This document shows, one piece after another, positions 56,630-64,000 of a DNA stretch of 64,000 nucleotides. Under the pieces are notes generated by a model. That model ran no database searches and was not told where the DNA came from. It saw only the letters and a program-made list of their open reading frames with translations. The DNA lies in assembly GCF_030272615.1 (NCBI RefSeq), contig NC_081405.1:609262677-609326676 (forward strand). Reading direction: 5' to 3'. The DNA is from Cryptomeria japonica (taxonomy: Eukaryota; Streptophyta; Pinopsida; Cupressales; Cupressaceae). Position 1 is the first letter of the stretch, and each line of letters begins with the position of its first letter. Both the position numbers and the translations under genes were made by a program.

Positions 56630-58330
56630 ATGGTGGGAACCCTAGAAATCAGGTATCTATTTGACTTCTTTTGATAAAAAGTGTGAAGAAGGTATAAAGT
56701 TTCCTCATCGAGATGATGAAACTACCTCATGAATGGAAAATGCTCTCGTTGGTAAGTTTTTATCCTTTATACTTAATATAGACTTAGTCCTCCATTCATC
56801 TAATTGTATATAGAAATTGAAAGGAAGTGTGTTTATTAGAAATTGAAAGGAAGTGTGTCTATTAGTGTCATGGTAGATGGCCTTTTTTATTTAGATTTGA
56901 TATTAAAGAAGAATTAATTAAAGTATTATTTGAAGGTATCTGATATTTTTATAAAAGATATTGTAATAGGCTCTCTTTATGAAAATAGAAACTTTTGTTT
57001 GATTCCTTGCCAGACCTTAGAAGGATTTCCTCAACCTAAGTTCATCTTCTAAGACTCCCTTGGAATATTGGAACCCTAACATCCTGAAACCAATTCCTAG
57101 TTTCTTTTGTCCTTTGGTCACTATTGCAAAACTAATCTTCTGAAAGTCAAGCTTCAGTTTTGCTTGGCTATTTTTCAATGCTGAAGTGAACAAGCCTCTC
57201 CCATAGAAAATAACTCTAAACTCCAAGTTTGATGAATGGAATGAACCTAATTTTTATGAAAATGCTAGATTCATTTCCCAAAATTACAATAGATTTGGTC
57301 ACCAAGCTAGTAGATGCCAAAACTGAGGTGCTAATAAAGTGGAGAAGAATAAAGAACTACTTGAAGAGTATCTTTGAATTTTTTTTTAAAATGGTGAATG
57401 GTCAAGAATTGTTAATGTAGAGTGTGGGACCTTACCCCCTTGAAAGACCTTGGAAAATTTTGTCAAGAACTTGTCTAGGAAAACCCAACCAATAAACACT
57501 CAAATATAAAAGTAAGAAGAACAAACTATAAGTATGGTTGAGGAGAAATGGGAAGATTTTGACCTCTTCTCCTAGGTGTCTTGACTATTTGGAAATATTT
57601 AAGGTACCTAGAACCATAAAGAAATAAATAAGGAATTTCAAATAAGGGATGAAGACTAGTTAGTCACAATAAACCTAAAGGTCCAAGCTATAAAATTTTC
57701 AGCCTCGTGAGGAGAAGAGAAGAACAACAATTAAATAAACTATGTCCTAAATCTTAAGGAATAACCTAAAAATATACTTATAATGAGGAAGAAATAGCTC
57801 TTGATGAGGCTCTAATATCACAAGTGCAAGATGTTCTAAATTACCTAGACTTGCAAAAGATACCTTAGATATTCCTCCCTTTGATAGATAATTTTTGTTT
57901 TGGACACCTAAGGAAAGAGAAAACATAAATATGATAATTTATTAAAAAAATATATATGGGTAGTGACTCAAGGCAATGATGACCCTCTAAATGTGTAACG
58001 CACTTAAGATAAATCGCAAAAGAAATTGCATTGTGTAAGCAAGAGACCTGAGATAACCAATTTCAAGGTCTAAAAGATCTAAAAAACAAAAGTGCTACAC
58101 TAGAAAATAATAGTGATGAATATCCCACACAAGAAACACCTTTTAAAACTTTGTATCGTCAACAATAAGATAGATATGCTTCTAATTCAAATCTTTCAAA
58201 TGGATAGATTAGTTTTAGTTAAAGTGATTAGCCTTGCTAAAGGTATCTCAAGGGGTATTTTCACAATGTGGAATCTGTTAAAATTTCATGCTACCCTTTT
58301 GGTCCATTAGTTATATAAAATTAGATAGAT
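56630..58330 (+). pseudogene. LINE remnant: ORF1 (DUF4283, zinc knuckle) and ORF2 endonuclease scrap
   Basis: About 56880 onward reads LFRFDIKEELIKVLFEG (the FxF strand of DUF4283), then TPLEYWNPNIL (compare LPLEYWNKDVF at 16940) and FNAEVNKPLP. EWNEPNFYENARFIS leads into a knuckle YNRFGHQASRC near 57280-57310 whose first Cys pair is lost. Further on, KVISLAKGISRGIFTMWNLL (about 58225-58285) resembles the SGGI..W block of the LINE endonuclease. Numerous stops and frame changes. This is a second, independent LINE copy in the window. Confidence 0.5.
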
Positions 58331-60619
58331 CCTAAATAGCCAATTTTATTCTTGTAGAGTCATGTATCTTAGTTAAATGTCCAAAACTTGACTAAGTATG
58401 TTCCTTGTTAAAAAATTAACATTGGACTTCCTATTTTCTTGTTACTTCTTTCATAATTTCCATTCTCATGGCCTAAGCCTCACCTCCTTTCCTTCATTAT
58501 TTCCTTTTACCTAATATTTTTAGACTTTAGCCATCAATGTTCACTTAGATTTTTCAAGTCTCGTAAGGAAAATTTAAGCTAAAAAACCTCATGTTTGAAG
58601 ACAAAATCACACTATCTCCTTTTTCCTAGTCATCAAGCATTGAAGATTAAGTTTTAGCTTTAAGCTTTCCCTTTTTTAAAATGTTAAATCTAACCCTCAT
58701 TCCATGATGCTCGATTTCCCATCACTTGTCTTCACTCCACCAACCGTCCTTATCAAAATTTGGAGATTAGGGTTTCACATCATCAACTTCCATTTGAAAA
58801 TGATAAAGGTGAATCTTTGAAGTGTGGTACCCTTTTTCTCCCACTATCATTAGTTAATTTAAGCCTTTTGGGTTCGGGGATCACACATCTCCTTTCACCC
58901 TTTCTACTCAAAAAAGGTAATGAAGAAAGTCCAATCCCTAATCACTAATAAATTTTCAAGCATCCCTCATTTCTCTTTTAGTTATTTCAACCTCAAGAGA
59001 CCCTTTTTCACCTTGCCGTTTAAAATGGTGAAATGTGCAAGCATGATGTTTGATCTTCGGCCCTCGCTTAGATCTATAATGTCATAAAATATTTGGCAAC
59101 TCTCCCAATTACAAAATATTGAGCCTCAAAGGTAAAATAAGAATTCCTAATGCATTCAGATGATGCCATTGATGTTAGAACATGGATAATTTAATTTCTC
59201 ATTATCGAACAAGGTGTGGCTTTGAGCGAGCTATATGGGATAAGGATGTGCTTAAATTGGGGGTTTTGCACCGAGAATGGTGACTTATTCTTCGGTCATG
59301 CTCCAATAGGAGCTCATAGGATCAATTTCTAAGAGCTAAATTCTATGCTAAGGGCACTTCTATATCTTACCAAAACTGAAAGATAAGGTACTAAATCTAC
59401 TCTAGGAAAGACTTTTCTCCTTTAAGTGCAATATAAAAAGGACTTGATTAATTCATGGAATCATCAAGCTAAGACTAAGACTATGTTTAAACTACAACAC
59501 AAATTCAAATTCTATTCTAATTGCTAAGAAATATAATTTATCTTACAGTTGGAGATAATCTGAATTCTACTCTAAAGAACATTTTAATTAAACTAAATTC
59601 CATGAATAAGTTCAATAAAGCTTGTACCTAATTACTGCCTCAATCACCACTTCCATCTACATTAATGAAATCAAAAAATATAATGCAATATGTAATGAAT
59701 TCAAACTAAGACATAACTATAAACATCAATGAGAAAATTAATCTATCTGAGAATTACTTGAAACAATACAAGATACAGATTGGAATTGATTTTTAGCATT
59801 TGAAATTAACACGAACTTACATAGAAAATATAACTAAAAGCACATGCATTAACTAAATAAAAACAAAGAACCTACATAGGATCACCTCTCTTTGGTTGAA
59901 TGGGCCCTTCTCTCCCTCTAATGGGATCCTTGAACACTAAGATTTCAAATCAACTTCAAATTTGCATTGAAATTGGCTCCCAAAAGGGAGTAAAACAATT
60001 TTTCGTAAATTAGAAAGAAATGAGACTCTAAAACTGATGACTAATTTTCTAGCTAACTGACTTTCTAATGAAACTCACAAGATATTTACACATATCCTTA
60101 TTCAAATTCAAATGCAGTGTTACCCGACTAAATGAGTAAGAGCTACTAACTTAAACTAAACAAGACTTGATGTCTTCCATTATAATGAATTTATTGCTTC
60201 ATATGAAACTAGATGTTTCATAAACACCTCATGAAAGTAGACTTGAACATAACTAATGTGTCATATAGATGGAGTGATCAAAAGAGTGACACGATCCACA
60301 TTATTAGACATGATGAACATAACTCCAAGTTTTGAAATAAGCTCCAAAAAAATCTCAAAACATATCGAGGAAATATAGAACAAAAATATAACACCGAAAA
60401 TCCTAAATATTGTTTGTTTCTTCATTCATTAGTCATAAAAGTAATACATTTAGCACAAAATACTATTTCTAATATATATCTTATAGCTATAAAAGTATAA
60501 GAGAAAAATAAGTAAACATGCATGCATATAATCTACCTCCCAACACATTAATCAACAAAATACATAGAATTTTTAAGTATAAATTATGATTAAAAATGTC
60601 ATTTTTGAGCACCCATCAT
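58331..60619. other. No gene recognised; may include a minus-strand 3' LTR
   Basis: AT-rich without coding signal. If the minus-strand ORF at 60700-63276 belongs to an LTR element, its 3' LTR would start at 60618 (minus strand TGATGGGTGC) and occupy part of this stretch. I could not find its other end. Confidence 0.3.
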
Positions 60620-60630
60620 CCTCCCTCTCT
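60620..60630 (-). promoter_or_regulatory. Candidate polypurine tract
   Basis: The minus strand reads AGAGAGGGAGG just before TGATGGGTGC, downstream of the decayed minus-strand ORF. Position and composition fit a plus-strand priming site. No partner LTR was found. Confidence 0.35.
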
Positions 60631-60699
60631 TGTTGTCAACCATGTTCTCATTGTAATGGGTCTAGTAGACCTCTGCTTGTAGATTAAATCTAGAGGACC

Positions 60700-63276
60700 A
60701 AATAAAGATGCTGAAATATATACACATAATAAGTTCTGGGGGGAACATATCCATTGAATTCTTCCAGTCTTTCTGTCGAGTTTCTCAAAATTTCTCTTGC
60801 AAAATTGGTAGGTGCATTCAAATTTGGTGATATCAATAAGATCAATGGTGGCCTAAACCTCATACTGATCTATTTTTCCTATTGCTCTTCTATTATTGTA
60901 ATCACTCATCTTACCCTAGTTAATCTCCAAGTGATATTGTGAGGAGAAATAGGATCTCTCCATCTTAACTAGACTGGTATGGTATAAAACATTTCCTCGG
61001 ATGCTTGTAGAGCATTATGAAGAAGTTGATTATGCACATCCCTAAAATCTTAAATGCTTCTTGCAAGGTTATTCTTAGAAACTGATTCCACTTTATTGAA
61101 CTATGAAATGGAAGTAAAATTATTCTTGAATGTCATAGACCTTGACATCTCATCCCCCATGGGGAGGCCTAATTTTCTCTATGCATCTCTATACTGGTTC
61201 AACCTATTTTCCCATTTAACTTGATTCTATAAAAGTGACACAAATGCTCTAATTTGTACTTCACCAATAAAAATATTAAAAAACGCTGATAAAAATGACC
61301 CATAAAAAATCTATCCAGGTCATATTCACATATTTGATTTTGGAAATTAGGGTCACTTGTATAATAATCTTCAAGCGAATCATCATCATCTTCATAATCA
61401 ACTTTTCTTCCTAGAACCGATTGATTAATTTTCCACTATAAAAATCTTTCTCTTGAAAACAAAGCATATAATCTAGAGGGTTTTTGCATGGCCAAAAGTG
61501 CTAAAGACAGTTATGCTACTTCCATTCTTTGAGTAGCATCATTTTTTTAATTTCTTAAGACCTTCAAGCTTCTTACTCAATTCAATGTTATTTTGTTTGT
61601 ATTTCATTCTTGTCAAATAAATATGCCTAGGAGAAGTAAATGAAGTTGAGGCTTCATGATCAAGGGTTTAAATTGTCTTACTTTTTGATTAATTTTCTTT
61701 TTGTTATAATTCATCTTTCAAATTCTTTAATTCCTTTGCATTACCTACTTCTTGAGAAATATCTTGTTGAAGTGCATCCTCCATTTCCAATGTTTGATTC
61801 TTTAAATCAACTACTTTTTCAATTGCCTCTTTCTTAAATTGCTTTGTTTGTTGGGAAGCTTTTTGTAATTCTTCATCTTCCTATCTAAGAGTTTCCTCAA
61901 GAAGCCACTTTTTCCTTTTAGCTTCATCAATCTTTGCTTCCATTCTAGACAATGCCATAACCCTCATTAATTCCTTTTCTTCTTCAATCCTTCCCCTATC
62001 TTATTTTTTTGAGAATTCTTCTTTGACCATCACTTCCTTTCCCTCTCTTTGGGTAAAAGTTTAAAGAGGTGAACATGGTAGAGGGTGATTAGGAGGTGAT
62101 GAAGGTGCAGGCTAGTATTGAATGGCTTCAAATTAATCAAGAGCTTGAACCTCCTCCATGCCATCTTCTGATTGTGAAGAAGATAGGAAATTGTTGTGTT
62201 CTAGGCTCATTGGGAGAGCTCTCATCATCTTCAATAGTAATAAATTTAACTTGTTCCTTTTTAGGAGGTATTTCATATATTTGTTCTGCAAGAGTTGAAG
62301 TAGGAGCTTCTTGCTCAAGAATGGGGGATGATATAGGTTCTTGAGTAACTTGAGTAGTAAGCTCAGGGGTATATTAGGAACATATGGAGAAGAGAATACA
62401 GTGGCTGGAGAAGATGGAACATTAGCAGTTGATGAAGGGGTATCAACAAGACTAGGTTTTCTTCTATTTGCTCCTGAATTTCCCTTCTCAAAGAGTGACA
62501 AGTCACTCTAGTAGGATTAATCTATTCAATATCTACTTTTGTCTTCTTTCTAGATGCCTCCCCTTTTTCTATTTTAACTTTTTTCAGTGCGGGTCCCTTT
62601 TTCAACTTTTTCTTCACAAGGGTCAAAATAAATTCTAACCACCTTCCTTCCAAGATTTGTTTTTAAGAAATGATGTTTTATGATAAAATGAAACAAATTA
62701 TGATATCAAATAGAACGACCCATAACTTTTACCATAGATATGATGGAAGAAATTTGGGAAAATAAGAAAGCTGGGAGATTAATCCTAACTTTAAGATGGG
62801 TATTTCCATACCCCAAATGTGTCAACAATCACATTCGTGACTCCAAAATGGTCCTATACTTTCTCTTAAACGTGAAAAAATTCATCAACCATATTACTAG
62901 TATTTTCCAGGGCTCATCCAGACTTTCTCTAGTTATTAGCTTGGTATTTCCTTTATGAAAATACAACTCAAGTTGTCGATTATTTGCTTCGTGGAATGCA
63001 TTCACCGATTATACTAAACTAATATGACATTTTTTTACTGGCTCGACTTCTACTAGATATTCCAGATAATTTGCTGATAACTTGAGGGTTCACCTCTATA
63101 ACTTCCTCTCTTACTCATGAAAATTTCTAACAAATTCTTCCACTAAATTTATCTCATAACCCTCATACATCCATATGAAATTTAACTAGTGTGCCTCTTT
63201 GAGTAGTCTTTCAATTTGAGGGTCTAGATTGAAATTTCCTGGCTCTTTTTTTTTCCCCTATTTTTTCACTTTGCAT
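60700..63276 (-). pseudogene. Decayed copy of an unrecognised retroelement ORF
   Basis: Minus-strand protein signal can be followed with frame changes from an ATG near 63276 to about 60700. It begins NFNLDPQIERLLKEAH, then LNFIWMYEGYEINLVEEFVR and EVIEVNPQVISKLSGI. A hydrophobic stretch (LWVVLFDIIICFIL) and a Lys-rich stretch (KKKLKKGPALKKVKIEKGE) follow. Next comes a Ser/Pro-rich part with 62501-62133 open in another frame, and coiled-coil text (QTLEMEDALQQDISQE). A C-terminal segment reads DFRDVHNQLLHNALQASEEM. The order (W-containing globular domain, hydrophobic, Lys-rich, Ser/Pro-rich, coiled coil) mirrors the second ORF of the 16985-25000 element. No enzyme motif. Too many stops to count as a gene. 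Confidence 0.5.
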
Positions 63277-64000
63277 CTCAATAATGTGTCATTAAATTTG
63301 AATATTTCAATCAATCATAAAGAAAAATGGATATTTCCTTTCAACATCCATTTTTTAGCACAGATGATGATTTATTACAAAAAAATTTGCACTGATTATC
63401 TTGAATTGGATTAGATGATCAACACACCATTTCTCTATACTTTCTCATTGATTTGTAATGTTGGTGGTGGTCATGACATGTGTGCACTTTTTGAAGCAAT
63501 CATTACTTTGATTCTGAATTGACAAATGATGTCATTCAAATATAAATCCTTATATCTCCATCATCATTAATTTAATACTTAAAAGTTGTAATAGTAATGT
63601 TAAAAATCAACTGGCAGAGATTTGTATACAAACAATTCCTACCAATTCTACTTTACACCTACTAAATCAGAAAATAATATCTCAAAAAAAATATCTGCAA
63701 TAAATGCTATCTCTTTATTTAATGCATACTTTGTTAGGAGCTATCATGGGGCATTGACCAACTCAGAAAAAGAAACAAGCACATCGATCAGGAGCCACCC
63801 AGACCTTATGATTCAACTCAAATAATAATGAACCATTTTTGTCAATGAGGAGATACTTGGGGCTCAATCTCCATAGACTAAATTATGCATTAAATGATTT
63901 GAAACAATCTTCTTTAACTAGAGAGATTCCTTCCTTGAGAAAGAGCAATTAGGTGCATTCTAAAGATACTCTTTCTTACTAATACCTGCTAAAGAATTAT
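63277..64000. other. No gene recognised
   Basis: AT-rich right edge. No primer site or LTR terminus for the minus-strand ORF to its left could be found here. Confidence 0.45.

Noticed and set aside
1-64000. CRISPR arrays, bacterial operons, rRNA or tRNA genes
   Set aside because: No evenly spaced short repeats with unique spacers, no clustered prokaryotic genes and no cloverleaf or rRNA signature were seen; all context is plant nuclear DNA.

Overview
The window looks like nuclear DNA of a large-genome seed plant, most likely a gymnosperm (conifer). It is AT-rich, and almost all of it is old, stop-riddled LTR retrotransposons and L1-type LINEs. The primer-binding sites are of the plant initiator-tRNA-Met type (TGGTATCAGAGC). 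The one gene that reads cleanly is a small TIR-domain gene whose opening motif (FINHRG, then ADVKETLA) resembles conifer TIR proteins as I remember them. The organism call is inference; no alignment was run.

Layout from left to right. 1-1052: left-truncated, minus-strand LTR element encoding a coiled-coil Gag-like protein. 1735-3000: relic of a Gypsy-like element. 5942-9675: complete non-autonomous LTR element with a perfect TTTTA target duplication; its only product is a coiled-coil protein with four zinc knuckles. 10264-11660: LINE fragment. 12770-15764: LTR pieces, a Copia Gag scrap and a degenerate ~86-bp tandem repeat. 16167-45605: a nest of insertions. A ~6.2-kb L1-type LINE is split in ORF1 by a minus-strand 8.0-kb LTR element (16985-25000, TSD GTCTT) and in ORF2 by a Copia element (28592-43773). 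The Copia 5' LTR is split by a Gypsy-like gag-protease element (28958-36760, TSD CTAAC/CTAAT), and the Copia gag is split by a 366-bp TRIM (38149-38514, TSD GTGTT). 46496-52682: chromovirus-type Gypsy element with gag, pol and a chromodomain. 54999-55783 (minus): the two-exon TIR gene. 56630-58330: another LINE remnant. 60700-63276 (minus): a decayed ORF of the same unrecognised kind as the extra ORF in the 16985-25000 element.

The genes do not form a pathway. Three elements (left edge, 5942-9675 and 16985-25000) share one design: initiator-Met primer site, a coiled-coil Gag-like protein (with four or five CCHC knuckles where the protein can be followed to its end), and no protease, integrase or reverse transcriptase. 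The two whole ones also carry several polypurine tracts before the 3' LTR. The 16985-25000 element adds a second reading frame of about 1,070 codons that I do not recognise. Such elements would have to be mobilised by enzymes from relatives elsewhere in the genome. Most of their in-frame stops are TAG where CAG is the likely ancestor, as expected from deamination of methylated CHG cytosines.
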